From Streptomyces blattellae (GTDB lineage: Bacteria; Actinomycetota; Actinomycetes; Streptomycetales; Streptomycetaceae), in contig NZ_WJBG01000222.1 of the NCBI RefSeq assembly GCF_009709555.1, positions 33,083 through 97,082 of the forward strand: a DNA stretch of 64,000 bases, written 5' to 3'. This document shows, one piece after another, positions 1 to 8,852 of the stretch (position 1 is its first letter; each line of letters opens with the position of its first letter). The notes under the pieces were generated by a model that was not told where the DNA came from, ran no database searches, and was given only the letters and a program-made list of their open reading frames with translations. The translations under genes were made by a program, and so were the position numbers.

Positions 1-1
1 C

Positions 2-721
2 GACGTCGCGGGCGTCTACATCTGGGACCGCGACGGCAAGATCAGCAAGCCCCTGGGCGAGCTCAAGGTGCGGCAGGCCATCAATCACGCCTTCGACCGC
101 GCCACTCTCATCAAGTCCGTCTACGGCGGCCTCGGCGAGCCGACCGCGCAGGTCTTCAACCCGATCAGCACCGCCTACGACGCCTCGCTCAACGACACCT
201 ACCCCTACGACCCCGCCAAGGCCAAGTCGCTGCTCGCCGAGGCCGGCTACCCGGACGGCTTCAGCGTCGACATACCCGACGTGGGCCCGATCTTCCCCGA
301 GGCACAGGCCGCGATGGTGCAGTATCTCGGCGACATCGGCATCAAGTGCAAGCTGGTGACCGTCCCGTCGACCGAGCTGCTCAACCAGCTGCTGGCCGGC
401 AAGTTCGCGATCTCCTACTTCTCGCTCGCCTCCTTCCGGTCCTGGGACACCATCACGATCCAGGCCAGGCCGGACTCCTTGTGGAACCTCTTCAAGAACT
501 CCGACCCCGAGCTCACGGCCCTGATCGACAGCGCGCAGAACAGCACCGGCGACAGCCAGAACGCCGACTTCAAGGAGATCAACACGTACCTGGTCGACCA
601 GGCCTGGAACGCCCCCTGGGCCGTCGTGGAGAACTCCTACGCGACCTCCAGGCGCGTGAAGGTGACGGCTCAGGCATTCACCCCCGTCCCCGGCCTCTAC
701 AACTTCACGCCCGCCGGCTGA
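2..721 (+). CDS. ABC transporter substrate-binding protein, family 5 (partial, C-terminal part)
   Basis: This is the last 239 residues of a family 5 (oligopeptide/oligosaccharide type) extracellular solute-binding protein; the start lies outside the window. The fragment opens in frame and contains the typical stretch VRQAINHAFDR, then a segment with Y-P-Y-D-P-AKAKSLLAEAGYPDG, which is characteristic of DppA/OppA-like proteins. It would capture the ligand outside the membrane for the permease genes that follow. Those genes are followed by two glycosidases, so a plant-type oligosaccharide is a more likely ligand than a peptide; this is inference. A strong stem-loop separates it from the permease gene, as is common where the binding protein must be made in excess. 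Confidence 0.9.
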   Translation, partial: DVAGVYIWDRDGKISKPLGELKVRQAINHAFDRATLIKSVYGGLGEPTAQVFNPISTAYDASLNDTYPYDPAKAKSLLAEAGYPDGFSVDIPDVGPIFPEAQAAMVQYLGDIGIKCKLVTVPSTELLNQLLAGKFAISYFSLASFRSWDTITIQARPDSLWNLFKNSDPELTALIDSAQNSTGDSQNADFKEINTYLVDQAWNAPWAVVENSYATSRRVKVTAQAFTPVPGLYNFTPAG

Positions 722-738
722 AGCACCGGCCGCACCCG

Positions 739-766
739 GCCGCGGCGCCCGCGTGGGCGCCGCGGC
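739..766 (+). terminator. Intercistronic stem-loop after the binding-protein gene
   Basis: A perfect 12-bp inverted repeat (GCCGCGGCGCCC and its complement) encloses a GCGT tetraloop, 18 bases after the binding-protein stop and 49 bases before the permease start. There is no T-tract. It probably works as a partial terminator or an mRNA 3-prime-end stabiliser that raises binding-protein output over that of the membrane components. Confidence 0.65.
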
Positions 767-815
767 GACCCGCACCCACCCCGTCGTCCATGGCGTACCC
801 CCCGGAGAAGCAGCC

Positions 816-1757
816 ATGAAGACTTTCCTGGCCCGCCGACTGTTGTCGGGCGTGGTCCTGGTGTTCGTGATCTCGTCCCTGACCTTCGTCCTCATGCGGC
901 TGACCGGCACGGACATCGCCCGCAACATCGTGGGCCCCACGGCCACCACCCAGCAGGTCGCCGCGAAAGAAGCCGAACTGGGCCTCGACCGGTCCGTCGT
1001 GGTCCAGTACTGGGACTGGCTGACAGCGGCGGTCCGCGGTGACTTCGGACGCTCCTGGTTCAGCGGAGACACCGTCACCTCCTCACTCACCGACAAACTG
1101 CCGGTCACCCTCTCCATCGTGCTGGGCGGCCTGCTGCTGTCGGCCGTCGCCAGCGTTCTGCTGGGGGTGGCGGCAGCCGTACGGGGCGGCCTGCTCGACC
1201 GGGTCGTCCAGTTGCTCGCCATCATCGGCTTCGCAGTGCCCAGCTTCCTGGTCGCGCTGGTCCTGGCCCTCTTCGTCGCCGTGGAGTGGGGCTGGCTGCC
1301 GGCCACCGGCTACACGCCCTTCGCCGTCTCACCGTCCGCCTGGTTCGAGTCGATCACCCTGCCGTCGATCTCACTGGCGGTGGGCGCCGTCGCGGCCACC
1401 GCCCAGCAGGTGCGCGGCGCCATGGTCGACGTCCTGCGCAAGGACTACATACGCACCCTGCGCAGCCGCGGCCTGAGCCGCCGCAGCCTGCTGCTCAAGC
1501 ACGCTCTCCGCAACGCCGCGCCGCCTGCCCTCACCGTGCTGGGTCTGCAGTTCGTCGGCCTGGTCGGCGGGGCCGTGGTGGTGGAGAAGGTCTTCGGCCT
1601 CACCGGGATCGGCAGCGCCGCCAACTCGGCCGCCTCCAGCGGCGACTCACCGCTGCTGATGGGCGTGGTGGTGGTCATGGTGACGCTGGTCGTGGTGGTC
1701 AACCTCCTGCTGGACGTCGCCCAAGGGTGGCTCAACCCGAAGGTGCGTGTCGGATGA
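816..1757 (+). CDS. ABC transporter permease, DppB type
   Basis: The 313-residue protein is an inner-membrane permease of the dipeptide/oligopeptide (BPD_transp_1) family. It begins with the usual first membrane helix (RRLLSGVVLVFVISSLTF), has a long extracytoplasmic segment with GLDRSVVVQYWDWL, and carries the cytoplasmic coupling loop DYIRTLRSRGLS near residue 213. A GGAGAAG ribosome site lies 6 bases before the ATG at 816, which is preferred over an in-frame ATG at 753. Its stop overlaps the next start (ATGA), so the two are translationally coupled. It should form the channel together with the permease half of the next protein. Confidence 0.93.
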   Translation: MKTFLARRLLSGVVLVFVISSLTFVLMRLTGTDIARNIVGPTATTQQVAAKEAELGLDRSVVVQYWDWLTAAVRGDFGRSWFSGDTVTSSLTDKLPVTLSIVLGGLLLSAVASVLLGVAAAVRGGLLDRVVQLLAIIGFAVPSFLVALVLALFVAVEWGWLPATGYTPFAVSPSAWFESITLPSISLAVGAVAATAQQVRGAMVDVLRKDYIRTLRSRGLSRRSLLLKHALRNAAPPALTVLGLQFVGLVGGAVVVEKVFGLTGIGSAANSAASSGDSPLLMGVVVVMVTLVVVVNLLLDVAQGWLNPKVRVG

Positions 1758-3643
1758 CGCTCCCCATGCCCGACCCGGCCGCCGCCACGGCGGGGCAGCC
1801 GGTCGCCATCGCGGTCCCGCGCCGGGACCGCACACTGCGGCGGCTGCTGAAGGACCCGACCGCTGTGGTGTGTCTGTCGGTGCTCACCCTGATCGCGCTG
1901 GCGAGTGCCGCCGCGCCGCTGCTCACCTCGTACGACCCGAGCGCCTCCGACCTGGCGGACGCGCTCGCCTCGCCGGGCGGCAGCCACCCGCTCGGCGCCG
2001 ACGGTGTCGGCCGCGATGTGCTGTCCCGGCTGCTCTACGGCGGCCGGACCAGTCTGCTCGGCACCGCGCTGGCCACCGCGATCGCGATCGCGATCGGCGT
2101 GCCGGCCGGCCTGGTCGCCGGTTACCTCCGGGGCTGGTTCGACGGGCTGGCCGACTGGGTCTCCAACCTGGTCATGTCCATCCCCGCGATCATCCTGCTG
2201 CTGGTGGTGCTGGCCACGGTCGGACAGAGCACCTATCTGGCGATGGCCGTGTTCGGCGTGCTGATGTCGCCGGGCGTCTTCCGGCTGGTGCGCGGCTCGG
2301 TCAACGCGGTCCGCGAGGAGCTGTACGTGGACGCGGCACGGGTCTCCGGGCTGTCGGACACCCGGATCGTCCGCCGGCACGTGCTGCCCGTGGTGCAGGC
2401 ACCGGTGATCATCCAGGCGGCACAGCTGTTCGGCATCGGCATCCTCATCCAGGCCGGGCTGGAGTTCCTGGGCCTGGGCTCGACCGCCGAGGCCAGCTGG
2501 GGCTCGATGCTCAACGACGCCTTCGGGAACATCTACACCAAGCCGCTGCTGCTGCTCTGGCCGGGAGTGGCCATCGCCGTGACCGTGGCGGCGGCGGGGC
2601 TCCTGGCCAACGCGCTGACGGACGTCCTGGTGGGCGGGCGCGCGGCGAAGCCGAGGCGGCACCGCAAGGCGGCGACGGCCGCGGTCGCCGGGGCCACCGG
2701 GACCGGGACTCCGGCCGACGGCACCACGGAGACCGCTGAAGCGGCCGACATCACCGAGGCCGCTGAAGCAGCCGACACCGCCGGGGCCGCCCTCCGCACC
2801 GGCGAGCCCGTCGGCGACGAACTCCTCGTCGTCCGTGACCTCCGTATCGCCTACGGCGGATCGGCCGTCGTGGACGGAGTGTCCCTCGCCGTGCGCCGGG
2901 GCGAGGTCCTGGGCCTGGTCGGCGAATCCGGCTCCGGCAAGAGCCAGACCGCCTTCGCGGTCCTCGGCCTGCTGCCCCCGGAGGCCCATGCCACCGTCGG
3001 CGCCCTGTCCTTCGGCGGTACGGAGCTGAGCGCGTCCGGCGCGGAGGCGGCCGGCGACGGGATGCTCGGCCGGCGGATCGCGTACGTCCCGCAGGAGCCG
3101 ATGTCCAACCTGGACCCCTCCTTCCGGATCGGCACCCAGCTGTCCGAACCGATGCGCAGGCACCTCGGTCTGAGCCGCGCGGAGGCGAGGAAGAAGGTCC
3201 TCGCCCTGCTCGACCGGGTGGGCATCGCCGACCCGGCCCGGGTCTACGCCGCCTACCCGCATCAGGTGTCCGGTGGCATGGCCCAGCGGGTACTGATCGC
3301 CGCCGCCGTCTCCTGCGACCCGGACCTGCTCATCGCGGACGAGCCGACCACCGCCCTGGACGTCACCGTCCAGGCCGAGGTCCTCGACCTGATGCGCTCG
3401 CTCCAGAAGGAACGCGACATGGGCATGATCCTGGTGACCCATGACTTCGGTGTGGTCGCCGACATCTGCGACCGGGTCGCCGTGATGCAGACCGGCCGGA
3501 TCGTGGAGTCCGCGCCGGCCGCCGAGCTCTTCGCCGACCCCCGGCACCCGTACACCAGGATGCTCCTCGCATCCACCCTGGAGGACAGCGAGCCGCGCCG
3601 TCCGCTGACAGCAACCGCCGCTTCAGAGGGAGTTGACGCATGA
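1754..3643 (+). CDS. ABC transporter permease-ATPase fusion (DppC-DppD type)
   Basis: One 629-residue chain joins two normally separate subunits. Residues 1-295 are a DppC-like permease with the coupling motif VDAARVSGL near 192-200. Residues 296-355 are an Ala/Thr/Glu-rich linker with repeated EAAD units. From residue 356 it is a DppD-like ATPase with Walker A GESGSGKS (390-397), a signature SGG-MAQR and Walker B LLIADEPTTALD. The start overlaps the previous stop and the stop overlaps the next gene start, both as ATGA. The reading frame is unbroken through the linker, so this is a true fusion on the sequence given. Fusions of this kind are known in actinobacteria but are less common than separate genes. 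Confidence 0.93.
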   Translation: MTLPMPDPAAATAGQPVAIAVPRRDRTLRRLLKDPTAVVCLSVLTLIALASAAAPLLTSYDPSASDLADALASPGGSHPLGADGVGRDVLSRLLYGGRTSLLGTALATAIAIAIGVPAGLVAGYLRGWFDGLADWVSNLVMSIPAIILLLVVLATVGQSTYLAMAVFGVLMSPGVFRLVRGSVNAVREELYVDAARVSGLSDTRIVRRHVLPVVQAPVIIQAAQLFGIGILIQAGLEFLGLGSTAEASWGSMLNDAFGNIYTKPLLLLWPGVAIAVTVAAAGLLANALTDVLVGGRAAKPRRHRKAATAAVAGATGTGTPADGTTETAEAADITEAAEAADTAGAALRTGEPVGDELLVVRDLRIAYGGSAVVDGVSLAVRRGEVLGLVGESGSGKSQTAFAVLGLLPPEAHATVGALSFGGTELSASGAEAAGDGMLGRRIAYVPQEPMSNLDPSFRIGTQLSEPMRRHLGLSRAEARKKVLALLDRVGIADPARVYAAYPHQVSGGMAQRVLIAAAVSCDPDLLIADEPTTALDVTVQAEVLDLMRSLQKERDMGMILVTHDFGVVADICDRVAVMQTGRIVESAPAAELFADPRHPYTRMLLASTLEDSEPRRPLTATAASEGVDA

Positions 3644-4569
3644 GCACGGTGGCACCCGCCGAGCCGGCCCCGGCACGGGAGACGGGGCCCCTGCTGTCCG
3701 TCGACAAGCTGGTCGTCGACTACCCCGGCAAGGGCCGGGGCAGGCCGCCCGTCCGGGTGCTCAAGGGCGTCAGCGTCGACGTCCACCCCGGCGAGACCCT
3801 GGGCCTGGTGGGCGAGTCCGGCTCCGGCAAGACCACCCTGGGCCGCGCCATCCTGGGCCTCGCCCCGGTGACCGGCGGCACCATCGGCTTCGGCGGCCGG
3901 GACATCTCGGCGCTCGGCAGGAAGGAGCGCCGGGCACTCAGCGACGACATCCAGGTGGTCTTCCAGGACCCCTACACCTCGCTCAATCCGGCGCTCACCG
4001 TGGGCGACATCCTCACCGAGCCGCTGCTGGTCACCGGCGCCTCGGACGCCGACGCGGGCCGCCGGGTCCGCGAGCTCCTGGACCAGGTGCGGCTCCCGGC
4101 GGACGCCGGCGAGCGGCTGCCGCGCGAGTTCTCCGGCGGACAGCGCCAGCGCATCGCGATCGCCCGCGCGCTCACCCGCGCGCCGAAGATCATCGTCTGC
4201 GACGAGCCGGTCAGCGCCCTCGACCTGTCCACCCAGGCCCGGATCCTGGACCTCTTCATCGAGATCCAGGAACGCACCGGGGTCGCGTACCTCTTCATCA
4301 CCCACGACCTGTCGGTGGTACGCCACATCAGCCACCGGGTCGCGGTGCTGTACCGGGGCGAGATCGTCGAGACCGGCGAGGCATCCGCCGTCACCACGGC
4401 GCCCGAACACCCCTACACCCGGCGCCTGTTGCTCGCCGCTCCGGTGCCCGACCCGGCACGGCAGGCCGAACGGCGGGCGGCGCGGCTGGAGTTCGCCGCC
4501 CGGCAGCAGGCCGGCGCACCGACCGACGGGCTGTCCGGTACCCCGGCCGCCGACGAACCCACCTCCTGA
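3640..4569 (+). CDS. ABC transporter ATPase, DppF/OppF type
   Basis: This 309-residue protein is the second nucleotide-binding subunit of the importer. Walker A GESGSGKTT sits near residue 60, the Q-loop region is VVFQDPYTSLNP, the signature is FSGGQRQRIAIARAL, Walker B is IIVCDEPVSALD, and the switch His lies in FITHDLSVV. The C-terminal EHPYTRRLL segment is typical of oligopeptide-transporter ATPases. It overlaps the fusion gene by four bases and is followed after eight bases by the GH43 gene, so transport and hydrolysis are co-expressed. Confidence 0.94.
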   Translation: MSTVAPAEPAPARETGPLLSVDKLVVDYPGKGRGRPPVRVLKGVSVDVHPGETLGLVGESGSGKTTLGRAILGLAPVTGGTIGFGGRDISALGRKERRALSDDIQVVFQDPYTSLNPALTVGDILTEPLLVTGASDADAGRRVRELLDQVRLPADAGERLPREFSGGQRQRIAIARALTRAPKIIVCDEPVSALDLSTQARILDLFIEIQERTGVAYLFITHDLSVVRHISHRVAVLYRGEIVETGEASAVTTAPEHPYTRRLLLAAPVPDPARQAERRAARLEFAARQQAGAPTDGLSGTPAADEPTS

Positions 4570-4577
4570 GGAAGCCC

Positions 4578-6122
4578 ATGACCACCGCCTCCGGACCGAA
4601 CAGGCCTGCCACCCCGGACAACCCGCTGATCCCCGGCTTCCACCCCGACCCCAGCATCTGCCGGGTGGGCGACGACTACTACATCGCCGTCTCCAGCTTC
4701 GAGTACCTGCCCGGCATCCCGCTCTTCCACAGCCGCGACCTCTCCGACTGGACCCTGATCGGCCATGTCGCCGAGCGTCCCGGGCAGTTGGACGTGGGCC
4801 AGGTGCCCACGATGGGAGGCGCCTGGGCCCCGACTCTGCGCCATCACGACGGCAGGTTCTGGTGCGTGGTCACCGACGCGATGGGCCGGGGCAGCCTGAT
4901 CTTCACCGCCGAGCGACCGGAGGGCCCCTGGTCGGACGGCACCGTGATGCGGGGCGTCGACGGCATCGACCCGGACATCGCCTGGGACGAGGACGGCACC
5001 TGCTACGTCACCTACTCCGGCCTGCTGCTGAGCGGCGGGGTCCCCACCCACCTGGGCATCCAGCAGGTACGGATGGACCCGGAGACCGGGCAGGCCCTTC
5101 AGGAGCCCCGCTCGCTGTGGTCCGGCACCGGCCTGATGTTCCCGGAGGCCCCGCACCTCTACTCCATCGACGGCACCTGGTACCTGATGATCGCCGAGGG
5201 CGGCACCGAGCGCGGCCACAGCGTGAGCATCGCCCGCTCCGACCGCCCCGACGGCCCCTTCGAGGGCTGCCCCGCCAACCCGGTGCTGTCCGCCCGCAGC
5301 ACCGACCGCCCGGTCCAGAACACCGGCCACGGCGACCTGGTGCGCACCGCCGACGGCTGCTGGCTGATGGTGATGCTGGGCATGCGGCCGCGCGGGATGG
5401 CCCGGGCCTTCTCGCCGATGGGCCGCGAGACCTTCGTGACCCCGGTGCGCTGGGCGGACGGCTGGCCGGTGGTCGAACCGGTGCGGCTCGCCGAGCCAGG
5501 GCCGGCGGTGAGCCGGCACGAGGACTTCGCGGCCGGCGTGCCGGGGCCTGAGTGGGTGGCGGTACGCCGCTCACCGTCGGAGGTGGTCTCGTCGTACGGG
5601 CGCCCGGGCGCGCTGCGGCTGCGCGCCGACGGCAGCGACATGGACAGCCTCCGGCCGGTCTTCCTCGGGGTCCGCCAGGAGCACGAGGAGGCCTCCTTCA
5701 CCGCCGAGCTGGACGTCAGCTCCGGCACCGGCGGCCTCAGCCTGCGGATGGACGAGCTCCACCACTACGACATCGAGGCCGGCCCCGGCACCGTCCGGGC
5801 CAGGGCCAGGGTGGGCCCGCTCAGCCAGAGCTGGGAACTCCCGCGGCCCGGCGACGCGTCGGCCGTGCTGCTGCGCATCTCCACCGGCCCCGTCACCTTC
5901 CCTTCCGACGGCCGCGGCAGCCTGGAACACGGCGGGCCCGACACCGTACGCCTGTCGGTCGGCACCGGCGACGGCTGGCAGGAACTGGCCGCCCTCGACG
6001 GCCGCTACGTCAGCGCCGAGATCGCCGCCTCCTTCACCGGCCGGGTCGCCGGCCTCTACGCCGCGGACGGGACCGTGAACGTCCGGTGGTTCCATTACGA
6101 GGGTCACGACACCAAGCGCTGA
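4578..6122 (+). CDS. Glycoside hydrolase family 43 (beta-xylosidase/alpha-arabinofuranosidase type)
   Basis: The 514-residue enzyme has the five-bladed GH43 propeller in its first 320 residues and a beta-sandwich-like C-terminal domain. The expected catalytic acids are visible: base Asp24 in GFHPDPS, the pKa-setting Asp131 in GIDPDIAWD, and acid Glu190 in FPEAPHLY. There is no signal peptide, so it should act in the cytoplasm on oligosaccharides brought in by the preceding importer. GH43 enzymes release xylose or arabinose; which one cannot be decided here. The start at 4578 follows GAGGAAG closely. It is the fifth gene of the operon. Confidence 0.92.
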   Translation: MTTASGPNRPATPDNPLIPGFHPDPSICRVGDDYYIAVSSFEYLPGIPLFHSRDLSDWTLIGHVAERPGQLDVGQVPTMGGAWAPTLRHHDGRFWCVVTDAMGRGSLIFTAERPEGPWSDGTVMRGVDGIDPDIAWDEDGTCYVTYSGLLLSGGVPTHLGIQQVRMDPETGQALQEPRSLWSGTGLMFPEAPHLYSIDGTWYLMIAEGGTERGHSVSIARSDRPDGPFEGCPANPVLSARSTDRPVQNTGHGDLVRTADGCWLMVMLGMRPRGMARAFSPMGRETFVTPVRWADGWPVVEPVRLAEPGPAVSRHEDFAAGVPGPEWVAVRRSPSEVVSSYGRPGALRLRADGSDMDSLRPVFLGVRQEHEEASFTAELDVSSGTGGLSLRMDELHHYDIEAGPGTVRARARVGPLSQSWELPRPGDASAVLLRISTGPVTFPSDGRGSLEHGGPDTVRLSVGTGDGWQELAALDGRYVSAEIAASFTGRVAGLYAADGTVNVRWFHYEGHDTKR

Positions 6123-6154
6123 CTCTGCGCCCCCCATCTCCCCGGAGTTCCCCC

Positions 6155-7915
6155 ATGCCGTACAGCCCCGATTCGCTCCTCGGTGACGTCCTGCGCAACC
6201 GGCAGGCCGCGGCCGTCGTCCGCAAACACCTCTCCGGCATCGTCAACGCGCCCCTGGGCGTGCAACTGCGCCATGTCAGCCTCGGACAGGTCGTCGGTTT
6301 CCTCGACGACACCCGTGCCGACCCGGAGGCCCGGGAGGCCTTCTTCGCCGAACTCGCCGCCGTCGACGAGACCCTCGCCGAGCCACCGCGCCCGGCCGAG
6401 ACGACGACCGTCCCCTCCGACAGCTACGAAGGACCCGAGGTTCCGCTGGGCAGCGCACGCGCCGACTGGCCCTCCTCGGCCACCCGCTGGCACCCGTTCG
6501 AGCTGGAACTCCACGGCCCCGCCCACGGCAACCCCTTCACCGACGTCGAGTTGAGCGCCCGGTTCACCCACGCGGAAACCGGCCGTACGCTCACCGCACA
6601 CGGCTTCTACGACGGCGACGGCGTCCACCGACTGCGCTTCATGCCCGGCGAAGAGGGCGCCTGGAGCTTCGTCACCGCCTCCAACGCCCGGTCCCTGACC
6701 GGCATCGGCGGCACCTTCGCCTGTCTGCCCGCCGCCCCCGGCGAGCACGGCCCGGTCCGCGTGCACAACACCTTCCACTTCCGCCACGCCGACGGCACCC
6801 GTCATCTCCCCATCGGCACCACGGCGTACGCCTGGACCCATCAGGGCGACGAACTTGAGGAACGGACCCTGCGCACCCTCGCCGAGGCGCCGTTCAACAA
6901 GGTGCGGATGTGCGTCTTCCCCAAGGCGTACCTCTTCAACGCCAACGAGCCTCCGCTGTACCCCTTCGCCGGTTCCCCGGAGGACGGCTGGGACTTCCGG
7001 CACCCCGACCCCGCTTATTTCGCCCACCTGGAGGAGCGCATCCGCCGCCTCGGCGAACTGGGCATCCAGGCCGACCTGATCCTCTTCCACCCCTACGACC
7101 GCTGGGGTTTCTCGGACATGGGCGCGGTGGCCGACGACCGCTATCTGCGCTATGTGGTCGCCCGTCTGGCGGCCCTGCCCAACGTGTGGTGGTCGCTGGC
7201 CAACGAGTACGACCTGCTGTGGGCCAAGACCGAGAAGGACTGGCACCGGATGGCCGCCGTGATCGCCGACACCGATCCGCACGGCCATCTGCTGGGCATC
7301 CACAACTGCATGTCCTTCTGGGACAACAACGCCGACTGGGTCACCCACGCCAGCCTCCAGCGCGTCGACGTGTACCGCACCGCCGAGAACACCGACGCGT
7401 GGCGCGCGGAGTGGAACAAGCCCGTGGTCATCGACGAGTGCGGCTACGAGGGCGACATCGACCAGGGCTGGGGCGACCTTCCCCCGCAGGAACTGGTCCG
7501 CCGCTTCTGGGAGGGAGCGGTCCGGGGCGGCTACGTCGGCCACGGCGAGACCTACCTGGCCGACGACGAGGTGCTGTGGTGGTCCAAGGGCGGCACCCTC
7601 AAGGGCGAGTCACCGGCCCGGATCGCCTTCCTGCGCCGGATCCTGGAGGACTCGCCCCAGGACGGCATCGGCCCGCTCCCCGGCGACTGGGACGTCCCCG
7701 TCGGCGGCGTCGACGACAGCTACCGGCTGGTCTACTTCGGCTTCGGACAGCCGCGCTACCGCACCTTCGCGCTGCGCCCCGGCGTCCGGTGGAGGGTGGA
7801 CGTCATCGACACCTGGGCCATGACGGTCACCGCACTGCCCGGCACGTACGAGGGGGTCTTCCGGATCGGCCTGCCCGGCCGCCAGTTCATCGCGGTCCGG
7901 CTGCGCGCCGTATAG
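6155..7915 (+). CDS. DUF5060/DUF4038/DUF5605-type glycoside hydrolase-like protein
   Basis: The 586-residue protein has a helical N-terminal segment (about 1-100), a beta-sandwich DUF5060-like domain, a TIM barrel, and a short C-terminal beta domain. The barrel carries WSLANEYDL (Glu351) and VIDECGYEG (Glu428), positioned as an acid/base and nucleophile pair of a retaining clan GH-A enzyme. No signal peptide is seen, which fits intracellular processing together with the GH43 protein 32 bases upstream. Relatives are annotated as DUF5605-containing and are poorly characterised; the substrate is unknown. A GGAG site lies shortly before the ATG at 6155. Confidence 0.85.
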   Translation: MPYSPDSLLGDVLRNRQAAAVVRKHLSGIVNAPLGVQLRHVSLGQVVGFLDDTRADPEAREAFFAELAAVDETLAEPPRPAETTTVPSDSYEGPEVPLGSARADWPSSATRWHPFELELHGPAHGNPFTDVELSARFTHAETGRTLTAHGFYDGDGVHRLRFMPGEEGAWSFVTASNARSLTGIGGTFACLPAAPGEHGPVRVHNTFHFRHADGTRHLPIGTTAYAWTHQGDELEERTLRTLAEAPFNKVRMCVFPKAYLFNANEPPLYPFAGSPEDGWDFRHPDPAYFAHLEERIRRLGELGIQADLILFHPYDRWGFSDMGAVADDRYLRYVVARLAALPNVWWSLANEYDLLWAKTEKDWHRMAAVIADTDPHGHLLGIHNCMSFWDNNADWVTHASLQRVDVYRTAENTDAWRAEWNKPVVIDECGYEGDIDQGWGDLPPQELVRRFWEGAVRGGYVGHGETYLADDEVLWWSKGGTLKGESPARIAFLRRILEDSPQDGIGPLPGDWDVPVGGVDDSYRLVYFGFGQPRYRTFALRPGVRWRVDVIDTWAMTVTALPGTYEGVFRIGLPGRQFIAVRLRAV

Positions 7916-8031
7916 GCGTCCCCGAAGGGCCGCATGCCGTGCACGACTTCTGTGTGCGGCCGGTCCGCAGGGCGCGGACCATGCCAGACTGCTGGGCGAG
8001 CGGGCACGCCGATAGACCAGGGAGGACTGAA

Positions 8032-8835
8032 GTGAGAGATTCCGGATTCAGTGCGGCCGAGATCGACACCAGCAAGCCCCATTCCGCCCGAATGTACGAC
8101 TACTTCCTTGGCGGCAAGGACAACTATCCCGTCGACTGGGAAGCCGCCGAAAAGGTGATCTCCTTCTTCCCCAATGTCGAAGAAATGGCGCGAGTCAACC
8201 GGGACTTCATGCACCGAGCCTCCCGCTTACTGGCCGAACGAGGAATCCGGCAGTTCCTCGACATCGGCACCGGGATACCTACCGAGCCCAACCTTCACCA
8301 GATCGTCCAGGCGATCACGCCCAGCGCCCGCGTGCTGTACGCGGACAACGATCCGATTGTTCTCAGGCATGCCGAGGCGCTTCTTCACAGCACGCCGGAG
8401 GGGAGCACCGCCTACATCCAAGCCGACGTGCGGGAGCCTCGGAAGATCCTCACAGCGGCGAAAGAGCTTCTGGACTTCGAGCAGCCGATCGCCCTGTCGC
8501 TGGTCGCCCTGCTGCATTTGGTGGCAGATGAAGACCATCCCTACCAGATCGTGGCTGAGCTGCTTGACTCACTGGCGGCGGGGAGCTACGTGGCGCTGTC
8601 CCATGCGACAGGGGATTTCGACCCCGAAGCCTGGGAGCGCGTCGTCGAGGTCTACCGCAAGGGCGGTACTCCCGCGCAAGTCCGGTCGCGCATCGAATTC
8701 ACGAGATTCTTCGAGGGACTTGAGCTGGTCGATCCCGGAATAGAACTCGCAGCACACTGGCACCCGGAACTCGGGAAACAACGCGGTCAGAGCGAGCAGA
8801 TCCCACTGTATGTGGGCGTCGCCCGCAAACCATGA
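8032..8835 (+). CDS. SAM-dependent methyltransferase, PF04672 (DUF574) family
   Basis: The 267-residue protein belongs to the actinobacterial S-adenosyl methyltransferase family that is highly expanded in Streptomyces. It has the typical N-terminal motif ARMYDYFLGGKDNY, then the SAM site FLDIGTGIPT and YADNDPIVL. The GTG start at 8032 is set by GGAGG eight bases upstream. The substrate is unknown for nearly all family members. It stands alone and converges on the siderophore-binding gene with a 17-base gap. Codon use looks slightly less GC-biased than in its neighbours. A second member of the family is at 35132. Confidence 0.92.
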   Translation: MRDSGFSAAEIDTSKPHSARMYDYFLGGKDNYPVDWEAAEKVISFFPNVEEMARVNRDFMHRASRLLAERGIRQFLDIGTGIPTEPNLHQIVQAITPSARVLYADNDPIVLRHAEALLHSTPEGSTAYIQADVREPRKILTAAKELLDFEQPIALSLVALLHLVADEDHPYQIVAELLDSLAAGSYVALSHATGDFDPEAWERVVEVYRKGGTPAQVRSRIEFTRFFEGLELVDPGIELAAHWHPELGKQRGQSEQIPLYVGVARKP

Positions 8836-8852
8836 GGCCCGAGCCGAGGCAG

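Noticed and set aside
7928..7961. Terminator after the DUF5605 gene
   Set aside because: Only a seven-base stem (GGCCGCA/TGCGGCC) with a 20-base loop; too weak to call.
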